A DNA stretch of 64,000 nt. It comes from Paraconiothyrium sp. Pb-2020 (lineage: Eukaryota; Ascomycota; Dothideomycetes; Pleosporales; Didymosphaeriaceae). Numbering within the stretch: position 1 is the stretch's first letter; each line of letters starts with the position of its first letter. Below are positions 12,847-24,026 of the stretch, one piece after another. The notes under the pieces are model-generated. The model made no database searches, was not told the origin of the DNA, and saw only the letters and a program-made list of their open reading frames with translations. The stretch spans positions 1,178,001 to 1,242,000 of the forward strand of contig JAJUBI010000002.1 in NCBI GenBank assembly GCA_022419385.1. The letters run 5' to 3'. The position numbers and the translations under genes were made by a program.

Positions 12847-14282
12847 GGCTACCACTCTGCAAAACGACGCGTTTCTAATTGCACTCGTACCGTCGTTTTC
12901 GATCCCATCATGCAATACACTGCAGGTCCACTCCGAGAGGTTCTTTCTTGGATCCCCAGCACGCATACGACAACATCTGGAGCATGGGTACAGGATCGAT
13001 CTGTATGGCTAAGAGATTGCCCCTTTCTCGAGCTGACGGCTTTAGCGAATCCTCCGGAAAGACCCATTAATGTTCCCCATTATCGATGCGAGGCGCTGCA
13101 GCCACGGAGCGGGATGAGACGCGAGAGGACACCAGCACACGAGCAATTGGAGCGCCACAGGATTGCTGCGCTTAATCTTCACGTGGCACCCCCGGAGAAT
13201 TTCACTGTACGCCGAGAGTCCAGACGAGTCGATACAGTGCATGCAAGTTCAACCCTTCGCCTGTGGACTCGCGGGCGTGTCGAGAGCAGCAGAGCTATCA
13301 TGGCGGTTATCGTGACAAGGCGAGATGGAGATGTTGTGGATTCTGGCGGTCTGGTCCATGACGACGCTCTGGGCTCCTCGTGGCCTGCCCTCGGCTTTGG
13401 CGTTTCGAAAGCAGCAAGCAAGGCCTGCAGATCAGACGGGAGGGCAATGAGGCCTGATCCGTGGTGTCGCCGGCGTCTCGTGACGACAGGGTGTCGGACG
13501 GCCAGACCCAGACCAGCTAGAAGAGGCTCGTATCCCATGCAAAGGCCGCTGACTGTGTCTTCGGTGTGCGACGCATACACGTGCGGACCCTCCCTAGCGT
13601 GGTGGAGGATCGCAAGGAGTAGTCAGCCCCGGCTCCTGGACTGGATTGTCGGTCGCGACAATCTACCAGCAGGATGCGCCAGCTGCGGCCGTGCAGCGAC
13701 CTCTGACGCACCGCTGGGGCAGATGAAGGAGAGAAGGACAAGCGTGCCGCAGCACGCCCGGCATGCGCATGAGAGCAGCAGCGCGCAGGGTTGGCCGCAC
13801 ATGCCCGTCAAAAGTTGCAGTTGGAGGCGTTCACCCATTTGGCAGCGCGCAGCCGCTACGGGCTTGACTCTCTGCTCCAGCAAAACGTGGCCATCCTTGC
13901 CGGCTTTGCTTTAGCAGCCTTGGTGCGCCGCCTATCGTGCATTTTTCCTGGCGTGCCAGCCAGCGAACGGACGTCCAGCGCCGGTCGTTCGAGCTAACCT
14001 CCCTGCAGCGCCCCGACCACGACGGCCGTCAAAACTCCTGGCCTCTCCTTTCAGGGCTCTCCGTGCGACTCCACCGGCCCAGAGCCTGTCTCTACGCTGC
14101 AATATACTTACTCACGCTGCCCGCTGCCGATTCTGGTCCACTACCCGCCAGGCTGCCTTTTGAGCACTTTGGTCCCCGCATCGCTCGCTAGCCCGCCTGC
14201 GCCCTGTCACCCACGACCACCCCCCGCTGATGCCTCTGCTGCTGTCAAGATAATTGGGAGGCCACCACCTTTGTAGCTCGTG

Positions 14283-16260
14283 ATGGGTCAGAGCAACGGA
14301 AAGCCCGTCGTCTTCACCGACCAAGGTGCGTCACGCTGGCTACGAGCATCTGCTTCGCTGCCACTGCTTTCAGGCAATGCTCAAGCTCCAGAACACTGAC
14401 AGTCTGGCCTAGTCAATCTCAATCACTTCCGTCTACTACGCGTCGTCGGCAAGGGAGCCTTTGGCAAGGTCCGCATCGTCGAGCGGAAAGACACTGGTCT
14501 AACCTTTGCTCTCAAATACATCAGGAAAGATGAGAGTGAGTGCCCCAACGCCCGCGCATCGCGGTACTATGACGACCCGACGCGGAACTCGACGTTAACG
14601 TTGTGTCACAGTTGTACGGTCCGAGAGCGTGCGCAATATCATTCGCGAACGACGTATGCTCGAGCATCTCAATCACCCCTTCCTATGCAATCTGCGATAC
14701 AGTTTCCAGGACATCGAATACTTGTACGTTTGCACCCATGAGGCTAGGAGACCTTCCGGCTGATCATTACTAGATACATTGTCGTTGATTTGATGAACGG
14801 CGGCGATCTTCGGTTCCATATCTCACGAAAGACATTCACAGAAGACGCGGTGCGGTTCTGGATATCCGAGCTCGGCTGCGCTGTTCGATACATACACACT
14901 CAAGGCATCGTGCACAGGGATATCAAGCCCGACAATGTGCTGCTAGATTCCGACGGCCATGTGCATCTCGCTGATTTTGTGGGTCATCGCGCATCAATGT
15001 CGAGGTTGTTGAAGCTAATTTTCTTAGAACGTTGCGTCGGATTTCACGCCACACAAACCCTTGACGAGCAAATCCGGTACTCTCGCCTACCTGGCGCCGG
15101 AGGTCTACGAAGGCAAGGGATACTCGTGCGAAGTGGATTGGTGGTCACTGGGCGTGCTCTTCTACGAGTGCATCTACAACAAGGTCGGTGAGCATCCATG
15201 TTTTATAGAATATTTCTAACGATAATAGCGTCCCTTTGAAGCAAGCAGCCATGACTCGCTCGCGCAGAAGATCTCGAAGGGAGAGCCTACCTACCCCGTT
15301 ACGAACCCACCCGTATCCATGCCTTGTCTGCACGCTATAAGCTCGCTATTGGAGAAAGACCGCTCAAAGCGCATTGGCGCAATCGGATTTGAAACATTCA
15401 CGGACAGTCCTTTCTTCCGTCCGCTCGATTTTCAAGCTCTGGAGAGGAAGGAAATTGAGCCAGTCTTCCGCCCGTCAAGCGATAAGACCAACTTCGACGC
15501 CACCTACGATTTGGAAGAATTGCTCTTAGAGGAAGCGCCCCTGGAAGCAAGAGCTCGGAGACAAAAGCCTCGTGAGGCCCTCAAAGACGATGCGACGGAT
15601 GCGGAGATTCGAGCTGAGGAACTGCATAAGATGATTGAAACACTCTTTGAGCCTTTCAATTACACGACAGTCCCAGACCAGCGCCCTGCTGCCATTGCGG
15701 TTGCAGATCCTGTCGATCCTCTCAACGTCTCTCGCATTAGCAATAACAGCAACAGTGAACACACCCCGACTTCGTCGACATCGCATCAAGATCCTTGGAA
15801 CCGCCGAGACCAGGATGGGGACAGAGATTTGCGACCCACTCGATCTATTAATACACGTTCGACAACACACTCGCCCAATGGCAGCCCTCCTCTTGTAGCG
15901 GCGGCCCTTAGTCAACAGCCTGCGGATTCACCGACTTCTCAGCGCGGAGAGGGAGCCGACTATTTCCCGACAGATGGACAACCGGTCTCCTACTCGCGTC
16001 CGATGAACAACAACCGCCGAGGAGGACCTCAGCGTAGTACCAGTATGGGCGGCGGCGTACAGGTAGTTCTCAACGAGACCGGCTCGTGGTCCGATATGGC
16101 TAATCAGAGCTCTTCGCTCATACAGAATCCTAACGCTGAGAGGCCAACAGGCATGCTTGGCTTCCTCAGCCGCAAGAAGGGCCGCGATAGGAGCCCCAAG
16201 GCGAAAGAGCGGGGTGTACTCGGGAAAGAGGGTGCACGCGTCATCATCAGCAACACTTGA
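14283..16260 (+). CDS. AGC-family serine/threonine kinase of the YANK (STK32) type
   Basis: Six exons: 14283-14325, 14413-14535, 14612-14723, 14774-14978, 15028-15183 and 15229-16260, 556 aa. The N-terminus MGQSNGKP is a plausible N-myristoylation site, suggesting membrane attachment. Kinase motifs in order: GKGAFGKV (P-loop), FALKYIRK (catalytic Lys), HRDIKPDN (catalytic loop), ADFNVAS (DFG replaced by DFN), YLAPE and VDWWSLGV. DFN instead of DFG and the opening 'VNLNHFRLLRVVGKG' match the YANK/STK32 family. After the kinase domain comes the family's DPTFELEE-like extension (here DATYDLEELLLEEAPL). A disordered Ser/Pro/Asn-rich tail and a basic end (FLSRKKGRDRSPKAKERG) follow. Substrates are not known from sequence. 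It stands alone between two gene-poor tracts. Confidence 0.9.
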
Positions 16261-18595
16261 ATTTCCCACCCCAGTTCATTCGACGCCATGACGATTTTCA
16301 TTATATTCCACTACCGACGCAAATATACCTGCGCAGAGTCCCGGTGTTCCGGGACCGACGACGCCCTCTAGCAGCGTACCTACCGCCATTCAATTTCGAC
16401 TGTCCCGTTTTGCATGAAACCCTTTGCATCTTCCTGTACCGCTTGTGGTACCGGCGTTGTGTTTTTGGTACGAATTTTTGTCTTGCCCAGACATCTTGCA
16501 TACTTGGGATTACGGACTCGGCGTAGCTGTACGCTATCATATTGGAGGCATACAAGGCAGTTTTCTTTGAGCAGAAGAAAGACATGGATTCCACTCTATC
16601 TGGGGGCTGTATATTTGGACAAAGGGAAGAAAGCTACGAGATAAACGCCAATGTTGAAGTCGCGGTCGCGCCGCGTGTAAGAGGAAGAGAATTTATCTTT
16701 CTTAAGGATATCGCAATTCTGAAATACCCATCAATATTCAATTGTTCATCACACATATCCCATGGTGCAACGTGAAGACGCAATCGAAGAGGATTGACAT
16801 TGTACACAGGAACGAAAGTTGCGGTCCACCAGATTGAGCGACACTGCGCTTTGCGTGTCACTCCTTTAGGATCGACATCAGCTAGGCCACGCGGACTCGC
16901 GAGAACAAACACACCGCTTTGCAGTTCCCTTGGTTCGTCAGGGATACCGTTGCGACCGCCAAACAACGACTTGAGGTTCACCCCTTACCGAGCTCAGGTC
17001 CAACAGTACTCGACAGGCATCACCTAGTCAGCAGCGCACACTTCACCTGGAGTAACATCCAGATAACTTCAAACATACGGGGTGTGCGCTGCTACGCGAG
17101 TACCTGGTATACTCAAAAAGGTTCTTTATCCGTGTTATTGCATAAAGACCGCCTGAAAGTTTCACACATCTGAGGTGCGAGCGTTGTCTCTATGGAGATC
17201 TGATCACCGAATGAGAAGATCTAGAATGTCTTTTCTGAGGCATGCGTGAGATGCTAGCATGGACATTCTGGATTATCACCCTTCATGTACCAAATACCAT
17301 CAGGTCACGTATTATCAATTCGTGAGCTCACATGCAAATGGTAATCACATCGACGTACACACCATTGGACCTTAACGGACGTTTTGAAAGCCTTGACTAA
17401 AACTTTGTCCTATACGGTACCCCTTGACTGTTCCTTGCATCCGATGACGCCGATTTAACCCATCGCCACTCACTCGAGCGAATTGTATTTCCATCTACGC
17501 GACAGCTCGCGATTCTTGGACGAAATCATCTTCGGCCCCAGAACAGTCCCCGTTCGTGATACTAACTTCGCAATACCTTCAAGTAACTCTAGGCTAGGAA
17601 CGGATGCGAAAGCCGAACTGCGTTCTGGTCGGCTCACCTTCCGCGTGCAGACGCGGGCGAGCGAGTCATGCAAACGCGCTGGTCTGCACGTGTACCCTAG
17701 GTTAAGGTTCACGGGTAAGGGAACTATCTCGCTGGCCTTGATGCTGGCGTCGCGAATGTTGAATAAGCAATCGGGGTGGCCGGTCGGGTGAGGATTGGTG
17801 TGTGATCGGTCCAGAAGAATGGAACTATATGCTGTTGGTACCACAGTAAGGTAGGTTTGCCTAGTCTCCTCGTTAGGCGGATTGTTATCTTGCGTTTGTA
17901 GGACCGGAACGAAAGCACTCTCTGCGGTCAATCAGGGTCTGCCTCAGTCAAAAGCTCACAGTGAACCCAGGAGTCCTGGTAACTGATGTTTCGGAAGCAG
18001 GTGCGTACTAATCACACTTGTTCCCACTTGGTCCTGGCTTGACAATCTACGTTTCTCTCAACTCAGTTCTCTGTATGCTGCGCGATGTGTTGTGCGGCGC
18101 AGTGCATTGACTTGCGTGCAAGTTCGATTGCTGATCTCTCCACGAAAACAGTCTGTCGTGCAGCCACCTCGTCGTCTTTCTCGCTTCAGATGGTCTTCCC
18201 GCTTCGCTTGCCTGCATTAGTAGAATAAGATCATTTTCTTGCCCCGAAGCAGCGGTTTGTGAGTACTCCAGCGCTATGCCAAAACAACATAATCTTGACT
18301 TCAACCACTCGTCCATTACCTAATAATGAAGTAGTCACGAAGTATACCTGATACTTGAAGTCACGTAGGTACTTTATGCGAGCTTACTAAGCCGCATACC
18401 TTTGGCCTACCCGCACTATCCGCCACTACCGCCACTACCGCCTTGCTCAATTGACACCTCCTGATCTCCTCGGTGAGGGAAGATAACACACGGTCGTATG
18501 TAATTCACAGGGCGTGTAGGAGTTGCCAAATATTAGCGTGTCGTACCACCCATTTGGCTTAGCGTACATCGGGACACACTATTCAGTCTCACGCC
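16261..18595. other. Gene-poor tract downstream of the kinase
   Basis: About 2.3 kb. It starts with the kinase 3' untranslated region. Overlapping open frames on both strands at 17470-17931 and a minus-strand frame at 18047-18316 have no recognisable domain and no clear start context. A short 9-nt repeat (CGCCACTAC) occurs near 18421-18438. The end is the promoter of the serine dehydratase. Confidence 0.5.
18421..18440. repeat. Short 9-nt tandem repeat (CGCCACTAC)
   Basis: Two perfect adjoining copies of CGCCACTAC, with a partial copy after and a degenerate copy before. It lies in non-coding sequence upstream of the serine dehydratase. It may be simple-sequence slippage. Confidence 0.5.
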
Positions 18596-18649
18596 GTGAA
18601 TTTTTTTCTCTCTACGTTTGTACTCCTCACTCAAGGAAACCCGGGCATC

Positions 18650-19669
18650 ATGACTGCATCGCAACAACCAGAAACGTTTCCTGGACCTTGGAGAGAAACA
18701 CCGTTGATTCACTCGACTCTTCTGTCGAAGCATGCAGGATGTCAAATATACCTCAAACTTGAGAATCTACAGCCATCCGGATCATTCAAATCGCGCGGCA
18801 TAGGAAACTTCCTTCTCAGCCACCTGAAATCCGCCAATGCTGAAGACCGACACAAAACCCATTTCTATTCTTCCAGCGGCGGAAATGCGGGCTTGGCCGC
18901 AGTACATGCCGCTGTTACTTTAGGCACCCCCGCGACTATCGTTGTACCAATGACTACGTCGGAGTATACCATGAATAAGATGCGCGCTGCAGGCGCTACA
19001 AAGGTCCTACAAGAGGGCGTTTCGTGGTATGAATGCGATCAGTATCTTAGGGAAACAGTCATTCCACGGGCGAAGGAAGCTGGACAGATTCCGGTCTACG
19101 TTCCGCCATTTGACGCGCAAGAGATTTGGGACGGACACGCCACTTTAGTGGAAGAAACACTTAGCCAGATGAAGTCAGATGGAACGCCCGATGCGATTGT
19201 ATGTAGTGTCGGTGGCGGCGGGCTTTTCTGCGGTATCATGCAGGGATTAGAAAAGGCTGGACTCAGAGATACTTCTGTCCTGGCTGTTGAGACCGAGGGT
19301 GCGAATTCCCTTGCTTTATCGCTCGAACAAGGCGAACTATCGACTTTACCAGCCATTACGAGTATTGCGACGACGTTGGGTGCGAGGACAGTCGCGCCAC
19401 AAGCCTTCGAATACGGTCAACGACCGAATGTCACGAGCGTTGTCCTACCAGATCACGCTGCCATGGAGGGTTGTGTAAGGTTTGCTGACGATGAGCGGAT
19501 CATGGTCGAGGCAGCTTGTGGTGTGAGCATGGCTCTGTGTTACGGAGATAGGTTGAAAATATATCTTTCTAACCTGACCCAAAGCAGCAAAGTGGTGATC
19601 GTCGTGTGTGGCGGCAGCAATATTACTGCTGAGATGCTTAGCAAGTGGGCCGCTGGATCGAAGGAGTGA
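18650..19669 (+). CDS. L-serine dehydratase / L-threonine deaminase (PLP-dependent, Cha1-like)
   Basis: Converts L-serine to pyruvate and ammonia (and usually L-threonine to 2-oxobutyrate) using pyridoxal phosphate in the cytosol. A single exon of about 339 aa covers a complete fold-type II enzyme. SGSFKSRG carries the PLP-binding lysine, SSGGNAG binds substrate and cofactor, and VGGGGLFCG is the glycine loop holding the PLP phosphate. IVVCGGSNI near the C-terminus is also typical. There is no regulatory ACT domain, which separates it from biosynthetic threonine deaminase. The start at 18650 (MTASQQPE) is preferred because family homology begins there; an in-frame Met at 18596 would add 18 hydrophobic residues. 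Confidence 0.88.
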   Translation: MTASQQPETFPGPWRETPLIHSTLLSKHAGCQIYLKLENLQPSGSFKSRGIGNFLLSHLKSANAEDRHKTHFYSSSGGNAGLAAVHAAVTLGTPATIVVPMTTSEYTMNKMRAAGATKVLQEGVSWYECDQYLRETVIPRAKEAGQIPVYVPPFDAQEIWDGHATLVEETLSQMKSDGTPDAIVCSVGGGGLFCGIMQGLEKAGLRDTSVLAVETEGANSLALSLEQGELSTLPAITSIATTLGARTVAPQAFEYGQRPNVTSVVLPDHAAMEGCVRFADDERIMVEAACGVSMALCYGDRLKIYLSNLTQSSKVVIVVCGGSNITAEMLSKWAAGSKE

Positions 19670-20062
19670 AGAAGCTTTTGATTGCTGAACGAGCATAAAA
19701 CCATTGGAAATATTATATGTGGAAAGCATATCATAGATAATGGCCTCTGCGGAAATATCGAATCTGAGCGACATATAGATGGTCATTCCATCTTCAGCAC
19801 AAGGTCATTCACAGCTCCGCCTACGCTAGAAAGCTATATCTGGTGGCATACAATCAATACCTAGTATACTGGTGCCATCATAGGTTTTTGCTAACTCACG
19901 AATATCTCTACAACGGAGATGCTACGTGACGAAAAGCTCGTTATTGTCAATTTTTTCGGCTGAGCCATTCGACCGCTAATGGTGTAGTTACCAATGGGAG
20001 AGCGTCGCAGCATTATAGCTCAATCACTGCCAGAGTGTCAGTCTCATCGCTAGTCGGGTTCA
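19670..20062. other. Convergent 3' region between serine dehydratase and the pepsin-like gene
   Basis: About 390 nt between two convergent stop codons. It is AT-richer than its surroundings and presumably holds both 3' untranslated regions. No other element was noticed. Confidence 0.5.
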
Positions 20063-21446
20063 TCAGACGAGCATACATCCAATTTCGTTACGCTCCATAT
20101 CGAAAGATATGTCAAATTTCTTCAATAGCGGCAATCCTAGCATTGCGCTTTCCCTGTCAACGTAATACATACGCTGTATCTCCACCACACAAAATCTTTC
20201 GCCCGTGAAAAGATCTTGCCACACACCGGTGTATTCCCACCATTCTAATGTTATGGGCTGATCGCCCAAGGTGAGTGTCAAATTCGGCAAATTCGCACGT
20301 ACCTCACAATTGATAAGCCCGGCGTCCAGTTCCTCCGTTGAGCGCGCTCCGAGGTAGTCGTAGATGGCGTCGACTAAGTCACCGGGCAAAGCGAGAGCGA
20401 AATCCGACTCGAGGGAGAAGGCAGCGAAAGCGCTCAACGATATGTCCAAGGGAATGGCGTTACCAACGAACTGAATGCGGTCAAGGTCGACGATCCAGCC
20501 CTCATGCAGCCACTTTGTGGCAGACGTTTGGCTCAGCGGAATACGATATTTGGCTGGCGGTGATTCTTCGCCCAGAACGAGTCTCCCTCTCTCGTTCTTT
20601 CTTTTTGGCAGACTCAGTGTCATAACATTGCGAGCCAGCGTGCCACTGGTCGCCAACTCGTACAGAAAATTCGGATGTGACTTGATGTCGCCTTCGTACC
20701 CGCCAAAATACGACAGAGAAGTCCGATTTGGTCGACCAAGGCCGAGTGCCCTAGAATACATCTTCAGCAAACAAGCCAGCCCAAAGCGCTTCAAGTGCAT
20801 AAAGTCTAACACAACTTACCCATCACATAACTCCGATAGGATCGAATAACCCAGGTTCTCACCGTAGAAGACGTCTATGGCTCCTACAGTTGCATTCTGC
20901 ATTTGGAGCGAGACGATGTGCATGGTATCGTTGAACATACTACCTCTGGCAGTATGACCCGCCAAACGCACGCCAAATCTCAACTCAGGATCGTGCGACG
21001 TGGACGAAGCTGAGTGATTATATTTGAAAGGACGCCCACCGCAATCGTTGAAGCTCTTATGGTCGGGGCAGTCGACGGATCGCACCACTGCGCCTCCATA
21101 GGACAGGTCGAGGAGGAGAGCAAATGGCTGAGGTGGATTTCCGAATGCAACATACGTGACATAGAAAGGAAATCCAAAGATATCGAGGCGTGCAACCTCG
21201 AGGACCGCAGTATCCTTAGCGCCGGAAACCACTGGCCTCATGAAGGCCTCTTTTTTGAAAGGCGCCTGCGGAGTTGCTTGGTGTAGAAGGCCATGGGCCT
21301 CCTGTCGAACTAGTCCTGGTCTAGGTCTCCTTTCCAGAAGCTGTTGTCGTACTGGACTCCGCTGCAAAGGCGGCAGGACGAGCGCCTGTCGAGAAAAGCA
21401 GCGATGTGAGGAGAACAAAGCGCACGAAGAAGAGCTGCAACGGCAT
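20063..21446 (-). CDS. Secreted pepsin-like (A1 family) protein with a broken active site
   Basis: Three exons: 21446-21353, 21309-20820 and 20750-20063, 423 aa. The first exon encodes a good signal peptide (MPLQLFFVRFVLLTSLLFST). An alternative 40-nt intron (21425-21386) would also keep frame but removes most of that signal. The A1 fold is recognisable: YVTYVAFGNPPQPF, then C-x-C spacing, a YFGGYEGD segment, ALPGDLVDAIYDYLGA, and a C-terminal LGLPLLKKFDISFD. Active pepsins have DTG/DSG in both lobes. Here the first reads DLSYGG and the second ESDF, so the second catalytic Asp appears to be Glu and neither DTG survives. It is probably not a normal protease; a binding or regulatory role is inference. 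It is convergent with the serine dehydratase. Confidence 0.8.
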
Positions 21447-21798
21447 TTCGATGTCTATGAATGCAAAAAATTAGCTCTTAAGGCTGATAGCAACTCAACA
21501 CAGTGCGAGTGGTATGAAGTTGGAAATGGGAGGTATACTGAGATAAAACAATATCACCCATGCGCTCAAAGGATCGCTTATGTTCCTCGCTAGGCAACCA
21601 TATCTGACCCTCCGACAATAAATTGGTGCCCTCCAAAAGTCCCTCCCCCACCTTCCTATGCCTCGAGATCGGCACGGAAAGCCAACACGAGACATGGGAT
21701 CTCTTGGGTTCCGGACTTCACGTGAAGACGACCTAGATGTTCCGTGCTCGTCCCAGTATTCTTCGAACCATCAACATTTCAGAACCTATGTCGATGTC
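21447..21798. other. Intergenic region between pepsin-like gene and D-lactate dehydrogenase
   Basis: About 350 nt between two minus-strand genes. It contains the 3' end of the dehydrogenase transcript and the promoter of the pepsin-like gene. No gene or specific site recognised. Confidence 0.5.
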
Positions 21799-23646
21799 CT
21801 ACAACTTCTCCAGCCTTCCCGCTCTCGCGCCCTTCTCCACCTCCAACCTAAACACCTTGTCAGGATTCAAGATCCCCCTCGGATCCAATGTCTTCTTCAT
21901 TGCTCGCATAACACCAACACCAGCCTCACCCACCTCCTCTACCAGCATGTCCCTCAACTTCAGCCCCACTCCATGCTCCCCCGTAATCGTTCCGTCCAAC
22001 CTCAACGCCAGCCTTTGCACCTCCACAAGCACCTGCTCCGCCTTCTCCTTGTCCTCGACCGGACACACAATAGCAGTATGCACATTCCCATCTCCCACAT
22101 GCCCGACATTAGCGCAGAACCAATTTGATGTGTCAAAAGGTTGCGACTTGATAATCATATTCGTCTCCTTGATAAGCTCAGCCATAGCACTTATCGGCAC
22201 CGCAGCGTCTGTGCTGATGAAGAGATCAGTGGGCGCTTTCTTCATCGTGACCAGAGCGTTGCCGATGCATTTGCGAGCACCCCATATGATATCTATCCTC
22301 TCCTTGTCACTTGACGCTTCGAAAACCAGCCCGTTGTTGTCTTTACTTGTCTTTTTGACGAAATCGATCTGCGAGGACACTGTTTCCTCAGATCCAGCGA
22401 ACTTAACGAATAGCGTGGGCGTTTCTTCAAGGTGCTCCTTTACCAGTTTGGAATGGTTAATGGATTCAATAGAGGGTTTGTCGGCGAGCTCAATAGCTTC
22501 GAGTAGGTGTCCGCTTTTCAAAATAGCGACCGCGGTGTCGACACCTGCTTGTAAGGACGGGAAAGTCGCCTTGCCGACGTGCAGGTTTGCTGGCAATGGC
22601 GTGACTTTCAGCACCGCTTCCGTGACCAGAGCGAGTGTGCCTTCGGACCCGATGATAAGGTGCGTGAGGTCGTACCCAGCAGAAGATTTCCGAGGGCGTT
22701 TGCGGGTCGTGATAACGGTGCCGTCGGCAAGGACAGCAGTCAGGGAAATAACCCATTCCTTCATCGTGCCGTAGCGGTATGCGTTGGTTCCTGAGCAGGA
22801 CATTGCAATCTATCGTCTCATTAGCCATCTCAATCTCATACGCACTTCATCTACACGCTACGAGACTTACCATCCCACCGATCTTCGCACCAGGCGCCGG
22901 ATCTACGGGGAAGAACAGACCCATGGGCGCGAGATACCTTGCTAGTCAGCATACAGCTTCATCAATCTGATTAGAGATCACACGAAAACTCACTCATTCA
23001 ACTCCACCCACCCCACCCCTGGCTGCACCTTAACATCGAGATCCCCCTCATTCACACTCAACACCCCTTCCATCCTCCCAAAATGCACACATACCCCACC
23101 CCGACTATTCGTCAGCGCGCCCGGCAGACTCGTCCCACCGGAGTACGCCGTAACAGCTACTCTTTTCTTATGACATGCTTTCAAGATGGAGGACGTATCT
23201 TCTGTCGTTCTAGGGTAAAAGACGGCTTTTGGAACCTGGTCTGCTGGCGCATAGGAATGGGATGTTGATGATGTGGGAGCGAGATCTGTGGGGGTAGTGC
23301 TGTAGGTTATGGACGGTGAGGTGCGCGTGATATCTTGAATAAGATTGGCGATGTTGTCTTGCGTGTGGTTGTAGTTTAAAGGCGGGCAGTCTTCAATAGA
23401 GAGCGTTGAGGGGTCTTGTGATGCCATGACTGGTGTCCTGGTGATGCAGTCGTACTGTGTATCAAACGTCCAAAGTGCGTGTAAGCTGACTGAGGCCTCC
23501 GAAGTTTGTATAATGTCATGAGGTGAGCTTACCGGACCGAGGCTAGATGCATGTTGGGCTAACCACATTGGCCATCGTCCGATGCCAGGATGCTTGCACA
23601 TCTTCTTAGGACGTACGTCGTCAATTCGTGGTTTCGACTCGCTCAC
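21799..23646 (-). CDS. D-lactate dehydrogenase (cytochrome), FAD-dependent
   Basis: Oxidises D-lactate to pyruvate and passes electrons to cytochrome c, normally at the mitochondrial inner membrane. Exons are up to 22994, 22937-22871 and 22809-21799 with introns of 56 and 61 nt. FAD-binding (PCMH) motifs: VTAYSGGTSLPGAL, then PVDPAPGAKIGGM and SCSGTNAYRYGTM. The C-terminal oxidase domain shows NVGHVGDGNVHTAI and TGEHGVGLKLRDML, with the terminal LDPRGILNPDKVF typical of the family. The start is unsettled. A Met at 23427 (MASQDPST) gives a protein without an evident mitochondrial presequence. The open frame runs back to a Met at 23646 and contains a plausible in-frame intron (GTAAGC to CAG, about 23534-23456). 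A long antisense frame over this gene is a codon-bias shadow. Confidence 0.88.
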
Positions 23647-24026
23647 TCATGGTTTTAGGCAACATAGTTAACTCTAGTTTGGATTCAATTGTTCAGTCAT
23701 CTACATACAGCATTGACTGAGAGAATGTCTAGCTCATCTTGAGATCATGTCGCCCGCACGTAATCGTACGATAGATCTCCATAATGAAGTCCTCCTAAGC
23801 ACGCTAATATTGAGAATGTAAATGGGACCCGTAGGCCAGGTGTGTATCGCAAATCGCAGTGGCATAGTTCATAGACAAATCCAGGCGCGAAGGCCAAACA
23901 TAATAACAATACCCCAATCCATTAAGAAAGTGTCCAAGAAGTATAACACATAGATAACATATTGGGCTGAGGAGGTACCGATCCAATGGCGCGTTGAGAA
24001 CAACGCAGCAGTGCTCGGTATCGATG
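23647..24026. other. Intergenic region before D-lactate dehydrogenase
   Basis: About 380 nt holding the promoter of the dehydrogenase and the 3' end of the large disordered protein gene. Nothing else was recognised. Confidence 0.5.

Larger units (their letters stand above)
9327..14282. other. Gene-poor tract of about 5 kb
   Basis: No gene is confidently supported here. A perfect CRE palindrome TGACGTCA sits at 9380-9387. Short coding-like scraps with intron-like borders occur around 9650-10260 and 10690-10860, but frames do not join. Open frames at 12156-12845 (minus) and 12910-13914 (plus) lack recognisable domains; the second is Arg/Ser/Trp-rich in a GC-rich stretch and probably non-coding. 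The right end holds the promoter and leader of the kinase gene. Decayed genes or mobile-element remnants are possible but not shown. Confidence 0.5.

Noticed and set aside
12910..13914. 334-codon plus-strand open frame
   Set aside because: Content is Arg/Ser/Trp/Cys-rich without domains, in GC-rich sequence upstream of the kinase; more likely non-coding.
17470..17931. Overlapping open frames on both strands
   Set aside because: Neither strand shows a domain or a promoter-like context; probably chance frames.
21737..22774. 345-codon plus-strand open frame
   Set aside because: It lies antisense to the D-lactate dehydrogenase exon with its clear FAD-enzyme motifs; it is Ser/Thr-rich and domain-free, a codon-bias shadow.
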